From Polaromonas sp. AET17H-212 (GTDB lineage: Bacteria; Pseudomonadota; Gammaproteobacteria; Burkholderiales; Burkholderiaceae_C): 64,000 bases of DNA. Positions 9,567-18,806 of this stretch are shown piece after piece (positions within the stretch are counted from its first letter, which is position 1; each line of letters begins with the position of its first letter). The translations under genes were made by a program, and so were the position numbers. The notes under the pieces were generated by a model. The model had not been told where the DNA came from. It searched no databases and was given only the letters and a program-made list of their open reading frames with translations. Location: positions 115,077 through 179,076 of the forward strand of contig NZ_NBZW01000004.1 in assembly GCF_002379085.1 (NCBI RefSeq), read 5' to 3'.

Positions 9567-10864
9567 GCTCCCGGGCGGCGTCAGCCCGGATCGATACGCT
9601 CGATGAATGGTTTGCGGCCCTGGCCCAGCCCACGGCGTTGACCGAGCTGGCGGCACTGGTCGCCTGTGTGCTGCTGGCCTGGCTGCTGGTGCGGGTTGCC
9701 AGCCGCGCGCACCTGGTGGCCGACGGCAACTCCATCCTGTTTGGCCGGCGCGTGATTGACGGCGTGCTGTTTCCGCTGCTGCTGCTGACGTTTGCCTACG
9801 CCGCCCAGACCCTGCTGGCGCGGCTGTTCCCTTTGGCCGTGTTCAAGGTGGCGGTGCCAGTGCTGCTGGCGCTGGCGGTGATTCGGCTGGGCGTCAAGGT
9901 GCTGCAGGTCGCCTTCAAGGAAGCCCCGTTTGTGCGGGCCCTGGAGCGCACCATTTCGTGGCTGGCCTGGCTGGCGATGGTGCTCTGGGTCAGCGGTTTG
10001 CTCCCCTTGATTCTCGAAGAGCTGGACAACATCAAGTGGAAAGTCGGCAACTCGACCTTGTCGGTGCGCACCATGCTCGAGGGCGCAGTGACGGCCGGGG
10101 TGGTGCTGCTGATCGCGCTGTGGATCTCCGCGGCGATTGAAACACGCCTGCTGCGTTCGGCCACCGGCAACGAGCTGTCGCTGCGCAAGGCCGTCAGCAA
10201 CGCCACCCGCGCGGTGCTGATGTTTGTCGGCCTGCTGATGGCGCTGTCGGCGGTGGGCATCGACCTGACGGCCCTGTCGGTGCTGGGCGGGGCGATCGGC
10301 GTGGGCATAGGTTTCGGCCTGCAGAAGCTGGCCGCCAACTACGTCAGCGGCTTTGTGATGCTGGCCGAACGCAGCGTGCGCATCGGCGACAACGTGCGTG
10401 TCGACAACTTCGAGGGCCGCATCACCGACATCAACGCGCGTTACACGGTGGTGCGCTCGCTGGGTGGCCGCGAGTCCATCGTGCCCAACGAGATGTTCAT
10501 CAGCAACCGCATTGAAAACCTCTCCCTGGCCGATTCGCGCGTGTTGCAGGCCACCGTGGTGTCGGTGAGCTACGACAGCGACGTGGAGCTGGTGATGCGT
10601 TTGCTGACCGAGGCGGCGCTCGCGCAGGACCGCGTGCTGCGCGATCCCGGGCCGGGTGTCAATCTCACCAATTTCGGGGCCGACGGCCTGGAGTTCACGC
10701 TCAACTACTGGATGACGGACCCCGAGAACGGCCAGCAGAACCTGCGCTCGCGCATCAACCTCGCCATCCTGCAGTCCCTGCGCGAGCACCACATCCAGAT
10801 TCCTTACCCGCAACGGGTGATTCACACGCGGCCCCTGCCGGCGGAAGACGTCAAGCCCGCCTGA
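9551..10864 (+). CDS. MscS-family mechanosensitive ion channel
   Basis: A 437-residue inner-membrane protein with about five hydrophobic segments before the conserved MscS pore helix and beta domain (GGAIGVGIGFGLQKLAANYVSGFVMLAERSVRIGD is one continuous conserved block, positions 10288-10390). The pore-lining Gly/Ala-rich helix is followed by NYVSGF and then the cytosolic cage with IVPNEMFISNRIEN. It should open under membrane tension to release solutes. It is longer than E. coli MscS (286 residues) because of extra N-terminal helices. Translation probably couples to the upstream hydratase gene. Confidence 0.92.
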   Translation: MAGPVSSRAASARIDTLDEWFAALAQPTALTELAALVACVLLAWLLVRVASRAHLVADGNSILFGRRVIDGVLFPLLLLTFAYAAQTLLARLFPLAVFKVAVPVLLALAVIRLGVKVLQVAFKEAPFVRALERTISWLAWLAMVLWVSGLLPLILEELDNIKWKVGNSTLSVRTMLEGAVTAGVVLLIALWISAAIETRLLRSATGNELSLRKAVSNATRAVLMFVGLLMALSAVGIDLTALSVLGGAIGVGIGFGLQKLAANYVSGFVMLAERSVRIGDNVRVDNFEGRITDINARYTVVRSLGGRESIVPNEMFISNRIENLSLADSRVLQATVVSVSYDSDVELVMRLLTEAALAQDRVLRDPGPGVNLTNFGADGLEFTLNYWMTDPENGQQNLRSRINLAILQSLREHHIQIPYPQRVIHTRPLPAEDVKPA

Positions 10865-10879
10865 GGTCGCCCGTGCCGC

Positions 10880-10897
10880 CGCGCCCGTTCCGGCGCG
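10880..10897. other. GC-rich hairpin between convergent mscS and dctM genes
   Basis: CGCGCC-(6 nt)-GGCGCG forms a perfect 6-bp stem 16 bases after the mscS stop and just beyond the dctM stop on the other strand. There is no T-run, so a classic intrinsic terminator is not supported. Confidence 0.35.
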
Positions 10898-10906
10898 ACG
10901 CTTCCC

Positions 10907-12199
10907 TTACTTCATGAAGGACGGCAGCCAGAGGCTGAGCCCGGGGAAGGCCAGCAGGATGCCCAGCGCCACCACCTGCATCACCACAAAAGGCCAGACG
11001 CCGCGGAAGATGTTACCCAGGCCGACCTTGGGCAGCAGGGTGTTGAGCACAAACAGGTTCATGCCCACGGGCGGCGAGATCAGGCCGATCTGGATCACCA
11101 TCACGATCAGCACGCCGAACCAGACCGGGTCGAACCCCAGGGACACCACAATCGGGAAAAACAGCGGAATGGTCAGCAGCACCATGGTGAGCTCTTCCAT
11201 CACGGTGCCCAGCAGCACGTAGATCATCATCATCGCGGCGACGATCATCACCGGCGACAGCCCCAGGTGGGTGATCCACTCCTTGAGGTCGTTCGGCATG
11301 GAGGTGAAGTTCACGAAGTTGGCAAAAATGGTTGCCGCGATCAGCAGGGTGAACAGCATGGCCGTGGTGCGCGCCGATTCGACCAGCACCTCGAACGTGG
11401 CTTTCACCGTCAGCCGGCGCCGCGCCAGTGCAAACAGGAAGGCGCCCGCCGCACCGATGCCCGCGCCCTCGGTGGCGGTGAACACGCCGCCGTAAATGCC
11501 GCCCAGCACCAGCACCACCAGCAGCAACACGCCCCAGATGCCGCGCAAGGCCTTCCAGCGCTCGGACCAGCTCGACTTCTCGCCGGCCGGCGCATGCTCC
11601 GGGTCCATGAAGGTCATGAACACCACGGCCACCATCAGCAGCAGGGCGATCAGGATGCCGGGAATCACGCCGGCTGCAAACAGCTTGCCGATGTTGGTTT
11701 CGGTCACGATGCCGTAAATGACCATGATGGTCGAGGGCGGAATCATGATGCCCAGCGTGCCGCCCGCGGCAATCACGCCGGTCGAGAGCGAGTCGCTGTA
11801 GCCCAGCCGTTTCATCGACGGGTAGGCGACCTTGCTCATGGTGGCGGCGGTTGCAATCGACGAGCCGCAGATCGCACCAAAGCCGGCGCAGGCCGCGATG
11901 GTGGCGTGCGCCAGGCCGCCGCGCAGGTGGCCGATGAAGGCGTAGGCGGCATGAAATAGTTCATGGGCCAGCCCGGCCCGTGCGACAAAATTTCCCATCA
12001 GGATGAACAGCGGAATCACCGACAGCGTGTAGGCAAAACCGGTTTCATGGACGACCTGGGCCGTGCTGGCAAGCGCCGGGTGCCAGCCGCGTGTCAGGCC
12101 CATGCCGACGATGCCGACCAGTCCCATCGCAAAAGCCAGCGGCAGGCGCAGCAGCGCCAGCACGAAAATGGCTCCAAAACCAAGCAGGGCTTCGGTCAC
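10907..12199 (-). CDS. dctM: TRAP transporter large permease, DctM family
   Basis: A 430-residue polytopic inner-membrane protein. It has the DctM signatures FILMGNFVARAGLAHELF near residue 65, GAICGSSIATAATMSKVAYPSMKRLGY, and TLGIMIPPSTIMVIYGI, then LISPPVGMNLFVLN near the C-terminus. It is the sodium-coupled transport subunit of a tripartite ATP-independent periplasmic system. It overlaps the small permease gene by four bases. The substrate, probably an organic acid, cannot be fixed from the sequence. Confidence 0.95.
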   Translation of the reverse strand: MTEALLGFGAIFVLALLRLPLAFAMGLVGIVGMGLTRGWHPALASTAQVVHETGFAYTLSVIPLFILMGNFVARAGLAHELFHAAYAFIGHLRGGLAHATIAACAGFGAICGSSIATAATMSKVAYPSMKRLGYSDSLSTGVIAAGGTLGIMIPPSTIMVIYGIVTETNIGKLFAAGVIPGILIALLLMVAVVFMTFMDPEHAPAGEKSSWSERWKALRGIWGVLLLVVLVLGGIYGGVFTATEGAGIGAAGAFLFALARRRLTVKATFEVLVESARTTAMLFTLLIAATIFANFVNFTSMPNDLKEWITHLGLSPVMIVAAMMMIYVLLGTVMEELTMVLLTIPLFFPIVVSLGFDPVWFGVLIVMVIQIGLISPPVGMNLFVLNTLLPKVGLGNIFRGVWPFVVMQVVALGILLAFPGLSLWLPSFMK

Positions 12200-12681
12200 A
12201 GCGTGACTCCTTCACCCGTGTCGGTATCGGCGGCGGGGCGGAACGCCATGCCCAGGTGGATCACGCCGGCCACGGCGCACAGCAAGGCCATGCCGTAGAT
12301 AAACGGTGCCTTGAGGATTTTCAGCTGGGCGGTGGTCTCGCCGGTTTCCAGGTACTGGCCGCCGGTTTGCCACATCAGCCAGCCCAGGGCCAGCAACACA
12401 ACCCCGCAGACCAGCTGCATCAGGGCGCGTTGCACCTTGCGCACAGCCTCGGGCAGGTAGTGGTCCAGCGAGTCGAACACCACATGTTCGCCGCGCAGCG
12501 AGACCAGCGGCAGGGCCGCAAAAATCACCACCACCATCAGCAGCTCGGTGAGCTCCAGGGAGCCGGGGATGGAGTTGGAGAGCAGCTTGCGGCCGCCCAC
12601 GTCAAAAAAAGTCAGCGCCATGATGGCGAACAGGGCAGCTGCGGCCAGCAGGCCGCAGACCCTCTCGATGAGCTTGTTCAA
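12196..12681 (-). CDS. dctQ: TRAP transporter small permease, DctQ family
   Basis: A 161-residue protein with four hydrophobic helices (from VCGLLAAAALFAIMALTFF to IYGMALLCAVAGVIHLGMAF) and the DctQ motif ELTELLMVVVIFAALPLVSLRGEH. It pairs with DctM in the membrane. The stop overlaps the DctM start (ATGA), and a minus-strand terminator-like hairpin separates it from dctP, which fits the common pattern of more binding protein than permease. Confidence 0.93.
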   Translation of the reverse strand: MNKLIERVCGLLAAAALFAIMALTFFDVGGRKLLSNSIPGSLELTELLMVVVIFAALPLVSLRGEHVVFDSLDHYLPEAVRKVQRALMQLVCGVVLLALGWLMWQTGGQYLETGETTAQLKILKAPFIYGMALLCAVAGVIHLGMAFRPAADTDTGEGVTL

Positions 12682-12701
12682 TCTATGTGCCTCAATCCAT
12701 G

Positions 12702-12735
12702 AAAAAAAGCGCGGCCCTCATTGTCGAGGCCGCGC
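12702..12735 (-). terminator. Intrinsic terminator or attenuator between dctP and dctQ
   Basis: On the minus strand, GCGCGGCC and GGCCGCGC pair as an 8-bp GC stem with an 11-nt loop, followed by seven Ts. It lies 27 bases after the dctP stop and before the dctQ start, so it should reduce read-through into the permease genes. Confidence 0.8.
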
Positions 12736-12762
12736 CGGGGCTGGCGTTCGGACGTCAGTCGC

Positions 12763-13779
12763 TTATTTTTCCTGGCGGGCGATTTCAGCGCGGAACTCAG
12801 CCAGCACCTTGGCCGCGTCTTTCAGGCCCTTGGCTTCGGCGTCCTTGATCCACTTCTTTTCCAGCGGAGCGGTCTTGGCCTTGACGTCGGCGACAAAGGC
12901 CGCATCGGCCTTGACGACCTGCACGTTGTTGGCCTGCATCAGACCCATGGCGCGGCGATCCACGCGGTCCCAGCCGCGGCCGTAAATACGCGCAGCCACT
13001 TCGCCGGAAATGGCGTCAACCGCTTTTTTCTCGTCGGCCGACAGCTTGTCATATTTGGCCTGGTTCATCATGAAGACAAAGCTGGTGTTGTACAGCCCAC
13101 CGGGAAAGGTGGTGGCGTGTTTGATCAGCTTGTCGATCTTGAACGACTCGGTGGACTCGGCCGGGAACAGCGTGCCGTCCATGACACCGCCGGAGAGCAG
13201 CTCGTACGAGTCGGGCGCGGGCTTGAGCGTCACGTTCATGCCCAGCGTTTTTGCGATCTCGTTGACCATGCCGCCGCCGACGCGCCACTTCAGGCCGCCC
13301 AGCTCGGCCACGTTGGTCACGGGCCGTTTGGTGTTGAACACAATCCCGGGGCCGTGGGTGAAGAAGGACAGGACTTTCACGCCCTGGTGTTCCGCCTGGA
13401 ACTGCGGATTTTTCATGGCCACCTTGTTGAAAGCCACGGAAATCGGCTCCGAGGTGTTGCCCAGGAAGGGGAACTCGGCCATCTGGGTGTAGAGGAAGCG
13501 GCCCGGGGTGTAGCCGTGCACGGTGTAGGACACGTCGGCCAGGCCGTTCTTGACGGCATCCATGGTGCCGGGCGCTGCGGTGACGCCGCGCGGCAGGATG
13601 TTGCACTTCATCTTGCCGGTGGTGTTTTTCTCCAGCAGATCGCACCATTCCTTCTGGGCCATGCTCAGGGTGTGGGTCGGTGGCAGCCAGCTCGAAACGG
13701 TCAGCACGGTCTGGGCGGAAGCAAGGCCGCTGCAGACAGTAAGCAGGGCGGCGGCAATCGGTTTGATTTTCATAAACAC
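12763..13779 (-). CDS. dctP: TRAP transporter periplasmic solute-binding protein, DctP family
   Basis: A 338-residue secreted protein: signal peptide MKIKPIAAALLTVCSGLASAQ, then the DctP fold with LGGLKWRVGGGMVNEIAKTLG and PDSYELLSGGVMDGTLFPAE, the region that usually contains the substrate-carboxylate Arg (here KWRV). It captures the ligand for DctQM. It is the first gene of the operon, read divergently from etfB across a 371-bp region with two palindromes, so expression may be tied to the same control as fatty-acid or aromatic oxidation. Confidence 0.93.
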   Translation of the reverse strand: MFMKIKPIAAALLTVCSGLASAQTVLTVSSWLPPTHTLSMAQKEWCDLLEKNTTGKMKCNILPRGVTAAPGTMDAVKNGLADVSYTVHGYTPGRFLYTQMAEFPFLGNTSEPISVAFNKVAMKNPQFQAEHQGVKVLSFFTHGPGIVFNTKRPVTNVAELGGLKWRVGGGMVNEIAKTLGMNVTLKPAPDSYELLSGGVMDGTLFPAESTESFKIDKLIKHATTFPGGLYNTSFVFMMNQAKYDKLSADEKKAVDAISGEVAARIYGRGWDRVDRRAMGLMQANNVQVVKADAAFVADVKAKTAPLEKKWIKDAEAKGLKDAAKVLAEFRAEIARQEK

Positions 13780-13905
13780 TCCGGGCGGTCAGGGGGCTGA
13801 CCGGATGACTTTGTTGAGGGCTGACTCAGTGGCGGTGCTGCCCTGATTCATTCGGAACGCTCACTTTAAGTCAGCGATGGGCGCCAGTCTGTCCATGCTT
13901 ACCCC

Positions 13906-13933
13906 AATTAACCGACCCAACGGTCTGTTAATT
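13906..13933. promoter_or_regulatory. Imperfect palindrome in the dctP-etfB divergent region
   Basis: AATTAACCGACC-CAAC-GGTCTGTTAATT pairs at 11 of 12 positions in each arm. The position, 127 bases upstream of the dctP start, and the symmetry suggest an operator for a dimeric regulator such as a TetR- or GntR-type protein. No regulator gene lies next to it. Confidence 0.5.
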
Positions 13934-14002
13934 TGGCGCGCAAATGTCGCCTGGGCAACAGTGCTTTGGGGCGGCGGCTCTAATTCGGGCGCAAGCGGTC
14001 TT

Positions 14003-14027
14003 TATAATGAAATAGAACGATCGTTCT
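14003..14027 (+). promoter_or_regulatory. etfB promoter -10 with overlapping palindromic operator
   Basis: A perfect TATAAT at 14003-14008 is followed six bases later by the perfect 14-bp palindrome AGAACGATCGTTCT (14014-14027). The expected transcription start falls inside the palindrome, so a bound regulator would block initiation. No good -35 box is visible 16-18 bases upstream. The palindrome resembles TetR-family operators; the protein is unknown. Confidence 0.55.
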
Positions 14028-14150
14028 TTTTTGTTTTCTCCTGCCGGTGCAAGTCCATTCCCAAAGCCTGGGGTTCAGGAAGGCCGGCAGCCGCAGCATA
14101 GAATCAAGTGCTTTACGTACACGTCAATTCAATCAACTCTGGAGTCCTGC

Positions 14151-14900
14151 ATGAAGGTCTTGGTACCCGTCAAACGCGTTGTGGATTACAACGTCAAAGT
14201 CCGCGTCAAATCCGATGGCACCGGCGTCGATATCGCCAACGTCAAGATGAGCATGAACCCGTTTGACGAGATTGCCGTCGAAGAAGCCACGCGCCTGAAG
14301 GAAAAGGGCGTGGTGACCGAAGTGATCGCTGTCAGCTGCGGCGTGGCGCAATGCCAGGAAACCCTGCGCACGGCCATGGCGATTGGCGCCGACCGGGCCA
14401 TCCTGGTGGAAACCGCCGAAGAGCTGCAGCCGCTGGCTGTGGCCAAGCTGCTCAAGGCCCTGGTGGACAAGGAGCAGCCGCAACTGGTGATCCTGGGCAA
14501 GCAGGCGATTGACGACGACTGCAACCAGACCGGCCAGATGCTGGCCGCGCTGCTGGGCTGGCCGCAGGCAACGTTTGCCTCCAAGGTCGATGTCGCCGAC
14601 GGCAAGGCCGTGGTCATGCGCGAAGTCGACGGCGGCATGGAGACCCTGAGCCTGACCCTGCCGGCCATCATCACGACCGACCTGCGCCTGAACGAGCCGC
14701 GTTACGTGACCTTGCCCAACATCATGAAGGCCAAGAAAAAGCAGCTCGACAACATCAAGCCCGAAGAGCTCGGTGTTGATGTCAAGCCGCGCATCAAGAC
14801 GCTCAAGGTCAGCGAGCCGCCCAAGCGCAGCGCCGGCATCAAGGTGCCCGACGTCGCCACGCTGGTGGACAAGCTCCGCAACGAAGCCAAAGTAATCTAA
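14151..14900 (+). CDS. etfB: Electron transfer flavoprotein subunit beta
   Basis: A 249-residue ETF beta subunit. The N-terminus [17 protein letters not shown] matches the family start exactly, which fixes the ATG at 14151; the frame extends further upstream but that part is not conserved. Later motifs include [14 protein letters not shown] and [24 protein letters not shown], split here into family blocks around the AMP-binding site. With EtfA it carries electrons from acyl-CoA dehydrogenases to ETF-ubiquinone oxidoreductase. It is nine bases from etfA, and a palindrome-covered promoter lies upstream. Confidence 0.96.
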   Translation: MKVLVPVKRVVDYNVKVRVKSDGTGVDIANVKMSMNPFDEIAVEEATRLKEKGVVTEVIAVSCGVAQCQETLRTAMAIGADRAILVETAEELQPLAVAKLLKALVDKEQPQLVILGKQAIDDDCNQTGQMLAALLGWPQATFASKVDVADGKAVVMREVDGGMETLSLTLPAIITTDLRLNEPRYVTLPNIMKAKKKQLDNIKPEELGVDVKPRIKTLKVSEPPKRSAGIKVPDVATLVDKLRNEAKVI

Positions 14901-14909
14901 GGAATTGAC

Positions 14910-15842
14910 ATGACCGCACTCGTCATCGCAGAACACGACAACGCCAGCATCCGTCCCGCCACCCTCAACACCGTCACCGCAGCCGCCCAGTGCGGCGGCG
15001 AGGTGCATGTGCTGGTGGCCGGCCTGAATGCCGGTGCCGCCGCCCAGGCCGCCTCCACTATCACCGGCGTGGCCAAGGTCATCCACGTGGACGGCGCCCA
15101 CTTCGAACACGGCCTGGCCGAGAACATGGCTGCCCAGGTCATCGCGCTGGCCGGCAGCTACTCGCACATCCTGTTCCCCGCCACCGCCTCGGGCAAGAAC
15201 ATTGCGCCGCGTGTGGCCGCCTTGCTGGACGTGGGCCAGATCTCCGACATCACCAAGGTCGATGCGGTCGATACCTTCGAGCGCCCGATCTACGCCGGTA
15301 ATGCGATTGCCATCGTGCAGAGCTCGGACGCCACCAAGGTCATCACCGTGCGCACCACGGGTTTTGATGCGGCGGCGGCCAGCGGCGGCTCTGCCGCTGT
15401 GGACGTCGTGACCGGCGTGGCCGACAGCGGCAAGTCGGTCTTTGTCGGCAGCGAAATCGCCAAGAGCGACCGCCCCGAACTGACGGCGGCCAAGATCATC
15501 GTCAGCGGCGGCCGCGCCCTGGGCAGCGCCGAAAAATTCAACGAGGTCATGACGCCGCTGGCCGACAAGCTCGGTGCCGCGCTTGGCGCCTCGCGTGCTG
15601 CCGTTGATGCCGGTTATGCACCCAACGACTGGCAGGTTGGCCAGACCGGCAAGATCGTCGCACCCCAGCTCTACATTGCCGCCGGCATCAGCGGCGCGAT
15701 CCAGCATCTGGCCGGCATGAAGGACAGCAAGGTCATCGTGGCGATCAACAAGGACCCGGAGGCGCCGATTTTCAGCGTGGCCGACTACGGGCTGGAGGCC
15801 GACCTCTTCACGGCAGTCCCCGAACTGGTCGCCGCCCTGTAA
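14910..15842 (+). CDS. etfA: Electron transfer flavoprotein subunit alpha
   Basis: A 310-residue ETF alpha subunit. The C-terminal FAD-binding domain is clear: [30 protein letters not shown], and the signature [16 protein letters not shown] followed by [10 protein letters not shown]. It forms the FAD-containing heterodimer with EtfB. A strong intrinsic terminator follows at 15858-15885, before the acyl-CoA dehydrogenase gene, so the dehydrogenase may be expressed at a lower level or from its own promoter. Confidence 0.96.
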   Translation: MTALVIAEHDNASIRPATLNTVTAAAQCGGEVHVLVAGLNAGAAAQAASTITGVAKVIHVDGAHFEHGLAENMAAQVIALAGSYSHILFPATASGKNIAPRVAALLDVGQISDITKVDAVDTFERPIYAGNAIAIVQSSDATKVITVRTTGFDAAAASGGSAAVDVVTGVADSGKSVFVGSEIAKSDRPELTAAKIIVSGGRALGSAEKFNEVMTPLADKLGAALGASRAAVDAGYAPNDWQVGQTGKIVAPQLYIAAGISGAIQHLAGMKDSKVIVAINKDPEAPIFSVADYGLEADLFTAVPELVAAL

Positions 15843-15857
15843 TCGGGTGGGATGAAC

Positions 15858-15885
15858 AGGGCATCGCTGGCGGTGCCCTTTTTTT
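15858..15885 (+). terminator. Intrinsic terminator after etfA
   Basis: AGGGCA and TGCCCT form a stem around a 10-nt loop, followed directly by seven Ts, 16 bases after the etfA stop. Confidence 0.8.
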
Positions 15886-15935
15886 GCGCCGGATCACCGG
15901 CCGATGGATTGACTTCTGGACACTGGAGACACGAC

Positions 15936-17726
15936 ATGAGCTACAAGGCCCCCCTCAAGGACATGCTGTTTGACATCAAACACCTGGCCAACATCGACGC
16001 GGTGGCGCAGATCCCCGGCTTTGAAGAAGCCGGCTTTGACACCGCGCAGGCCGTGCTCGAGGAATGCGCCAAGTTCAATGAAGGCGTGTTGTCTCCGCTG
16101 AACTGGGAGGGCGACAAGAACCCGTCGAGCTGGAAAGACGGCGTCGTCACAACGACACCTGGCTTCAAGGAAGCCTACAAGCAATACGCCGAGGGTGGCT
16201 GGCAGGGCTTGCAGCATCCTGTGGATTTTGGCGGACAGGGTTTGCCGAAAACCATAGGCGCAGCCTGCGGCGAGATGCTCAACTCCGCCAACATGAGTTT
16301 TGCGCTGTGCCCGCTGCTCAGCGACGGCGCGATCGAGGCGCTGCTGACGGCCGGCTCGGACGAACTCAAGGCGGTCTACCTGGAAAAGCTGGTCAGCGGC
16401 AAGTGGACCGGCACCATGAACCTGACCGAGCCGCAGGCCGGCTCGGACCTGGCCATGGTGCGCAGCCGTGCCGAGCCGCAGCCCGACGGCACTTACAAGG
16501 TGTTCGGCACCAAGATTTTCATCACTTACGGTGAACACGACATGGCCGAGAACATCGTCCACCTCGTGCTGGCCCGTGTGACCGGCGCGCCCGAAGGTGT
16601 CAAGGGCATCAGCCTGTTTGTCGTGCCCAAGTTCCTGGTCGGCCAGGACGGCACGCTGGGCGCGCGCAACGACGTGCACTGCGTGAGCATCGAACACAAA
16701 CTCGGCATCAAGGCCAGCCCGACGGCCGTGCTGCAGTACGGCGACCACGGCGGCGCCGTCGGCTACCTCGTCGGCCAGGAAAACCGCGGCCTCGAGTACA
16801 TGTTCATCATGATGAACTCGGCGCGTTACGCCGTCGGCATGCAGGGCATCGCGATTGCCGAGCGCGCCTACCAGAAGGCCGTGAGCTTCGCGAAAGACCG
16901 TGTGCAGAGCCGCCCGGTCGATGGCTCGATCAACGCCAGCGCGCCCATCATCCACCACCCCGACGTCAAGCGCATGCTGATGACCATGCGCGCCTACATC
17001 GAAGGTTGCCGTGCCATGGCCTCGGTGGCGGCGGCGGCGTACGACGCCTCGCACCACCACCCGGACGCCGACGTGCGCAAGCAGAACCAGGCCTTCTACG
17101 AATACATGGTGCCGCTGGTCAAGGGCTACAGCACCGAGATGAGCCTGGAAGTCACCTCGCTGGGCGTGCAGGTGCACGGCGGCATGGGCTTCATCGAGGA
17201 AACCGGCGCGGCGCAGTATTACCGCGACGCCAGGATCCTGACGATTTACGAAGGCACAACCGCCATCCAGGCCAACGACCTGGTCGGCCGCAAGACCGCG
17301 CGTGATGGCGGCCAGACGGCCAAGGGGATTGCGGCGCAGATCGAAACCACCGAGGCGCAGTTGCTCAAGCAGGGCGGCGCCGCGGCGAAGACCGTGGCCA
17401 GGCGCCTCAAGGCCGCACGCGAAGCCTTTGTCGATGTGGTGAACTTTGTCGCCGGCAACACCAAGACCTCGCCGAATGCCGTGTTTGCCGGCAGCGTGCC
17501 TTACCTGATGCTGGCCGGCAACGTGGTCGCCGGCTGGCAGATGGCGCGTTCGCTGCTGGTGGCCGAAGAGCATCTTGCCCGCGGTGAAGACGCCGCCTTC
17601 ATGCAGGCCAAGATCACCACGGCGGTGTTCTACGCCGACCATCTGCTGAGCAAGGCGCCCGGCATGCGCGACAGCATTGTCGAAGGGGCCGACAGCGTGA
17701 CCGCGCTGGCGCTGGAGGCTTTTTAG
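15936..17726 (+). CDS. Acyl-CoA dehydrogenase
   Basis: A 596-residue flavoprotein, longer than the usual 380-residue class because of an extra C-terminal domain, as in the broad FadE-like bacterial group. The FAD/substrate motifs MNLTEPQAGSDLAMVRSRA and KIFITYGEHD and the catalytic-base segment ILTIYEGTTAIQANDL are intact. I chose the ATG at 15936 (MSYKAPLKDMLFDI) because family members start this way; the frame continues upstream only through the etfA terminator. It should pass electrons to the ETF encoded just upstream. Chain-length preference cannot be read. Confidence 0.94.
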   Translation: MSYKAPLKDMLFDIKHLANIDAVAQIPGFEEAGFDTAQAVLEECAKFNEGVLSPLNWEGDKNPSSWKDGVVTTTPGFKEAYKQYAEGGWQGLQHPVDFGGQGLPKTIGAACGEMLNSANMSFALCPLLSDGAIEALLTAGSDELKAVYLEKLVSGKWTGTMNLTEPQAGSDLAMVRSRAEPQPDGTYKVFGTKIFITYGEHDMAENIVHLVLARVTGAPEGVKGISLFVVPKFLVGQDGTLGARNDVHCVSIEHKLGIKASPTAVLQYGDHGGAVGYLVGQENRGLEYMFIMMNSARYAVGMQGIAIAERAYQKAVSFAKDRVQSRPVDGSINASAPIIHHPDVKRMLMTMRAYIEGCRAMASVAAAAYDASHHHPDADVRKQNQAFYEYMVPLVKGYSTEMSLEVTSLGVQVHGGMGFIEETGAAQYYRDARILTIYEGTTAIQANDLVGRKTARDGGQTAKGIAAQIETTEAQLLKQGGAAAKTVARRLKAAREAFVDVVNFVAGNTKTSPNAVFAGSVPYLMLAGNVVAGWQMARSLLVAEEHLARGEDAAFMQAKITTAVFYADHLLSKAPGMRDSIVEGADSVTALALEAF

Positions 17727-17739
17727 GCCGCCACTGATT

Positions 17740-17758
17740 AGCTATTGATTTGATAGCT
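17740..17758. repeat. Dispersed GCTAT...ATAGC palindromic repeat, copy 1
   Basis: AGCTAT-TGATTTG-ATAGCT lies just after the acyl-CoA dehydrogenase stop. Related palindromes occur at 19956-19972, 24273-24289 and 28340-28356, and an imperfect one near 28902-28919, all between genes. Confidence 0.65.
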
Positions 17759-17831
17759 GTTGTCGCCCGATTGACAAGGGCCAGGCTCATTTTTCGCTCA
17801 AAATCCGACAAGAACCATCCCCGGAGACACC

Positions 17832-18794
17832 ATGTCCAGACTTCCCGCCCCGCTGAACGCGCTGCCGCTGCCCATCATCGGCTCGCCGCTGTTCATCATC
17901 AGCAACCCCAAGCTGGTGATTGCCCAGTGCATCGCCGGGGTCGTGGGCGCCATGCCTGCCTTGAATGCCCGCCCTGCATCGCAGCTCGACGAGTGGCTGG
18001 CCGAGATCACCGAGACGCTGGCGGCCTACAACCAGGCTCATCCCGACAAGCCGGCCGCGCCGTTTGCGATCAACCAGATCGTGCACAAGTCCAACGAACG
18101 CCTCGAGCACGACATGGAGATGTGCGTGAAATACAAGGTGCCCATTTACATCACCTCGCTGGGCGCGCGCGAAGACATCAATGCCGCGGCGCACAGCTAC
18201 GGTGGTGTGGTGCTGCACGACATCATCAACAACAGGTTTGCGCGGAAGGCGATTGAAAAGGGCGCCGACGGCCTGGTCGCCGTCGCGGCCGGCGCGGGCG
18301 GACATGCAGGCGTCAAGAGCCCGTTTGCGCTGATCCAGGAAATCCGCCAGTGGTTTGACGGCCCGCTGGCGCTGTCGGGCGCCATCTCCACCGGTGGCGC
18401 CGTGCTGGCCGCGCAGGCCATGGGTGCCGACTTCGCCTACATCGGCTCGGCCTTCATCGCCACCGAAGAGGCGCGCGCCTCGGATGCCTACAAGCAGTCC
18501 ATCGTGGACAGTAACAGCGATGACATCGTTTATTCCAGCCTGTTCACCGGTGTGCATGGCAATTACCTTCGGCCTTCCATTGTTGCCGCGGGCATGGACC
18601 CCGACAACCTGCCCGACGGCGACCTGAAGACCATGAACTTTGCAAGCGGCGAGGGCAGCAAGTCCAAGGCCTGGAAAGACATCTGGGGCTGCGGGCAGGG
18701 GATTGGCGCGGTTACCAAAGTGCAGAGCACCGCCGACTATGTCGCGCAGGTCAAGCGCGAATACCAGGAAGCGCGTCAAAGGGTTTGCGTTTAG
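17832..18794 (+). CDS. Nitronate monooxygenase
   Basis: A 320-residue FMN-dependent TIM-barrel protein of the nitronate monooxygenase (2-nitropropane dioxygenase) family. It shows LPIIGSPLFIISNPKLV at the N-terminus, the phosphate-binding and flavin motif GLVAVAAGAGGHAG, then GAISTGGAVLAAQAMGADFAYIGSAFIATEEA. The family oxidises alkyl nitronates such as propionate-3-nitronate; in proteobacteria the natural substrate is often unknown. A palindromic repeat lies between it and the acyl-CoA dehydrogenase. Confidence 0.93.
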   Translation: MSRLPAPLNALPLPIIGSPLFIISNPKLVIAQCIAGVVGAMPALNARPASQLDEWLAEITETLAAYNQAHPDKPAAPFAINQIVHKSNERLEHDMEMCVKYKVPIYITSLGAREDINAAAHSYGGVVLHDIINNRFARKAIEKGADGLVAVAAGAGGHAGVKSPFALIQEIRQWFDGPLALSGAISTGGAVLAAQAMGADFAYIGSAFIATEEARASDAYKQSIVDSNSDDIVYSSLFTGVHGNYLRPSIVAAGMDPDNLPDGDLKTMNFASGEGSKSKAWKDIWGCGQGIGAVTKVQSTADYVAQVKREYQEARQRVCV

Positions 18795-18806
18795 GTTTTC
18801 TGCCGC

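Noticed and set aside
15894..17642. 582-codon frame antisense to the acyl-CoA dehydrogenase
   Set aside because: His/Arg/Gly-rich shadow with no recognisable domain.
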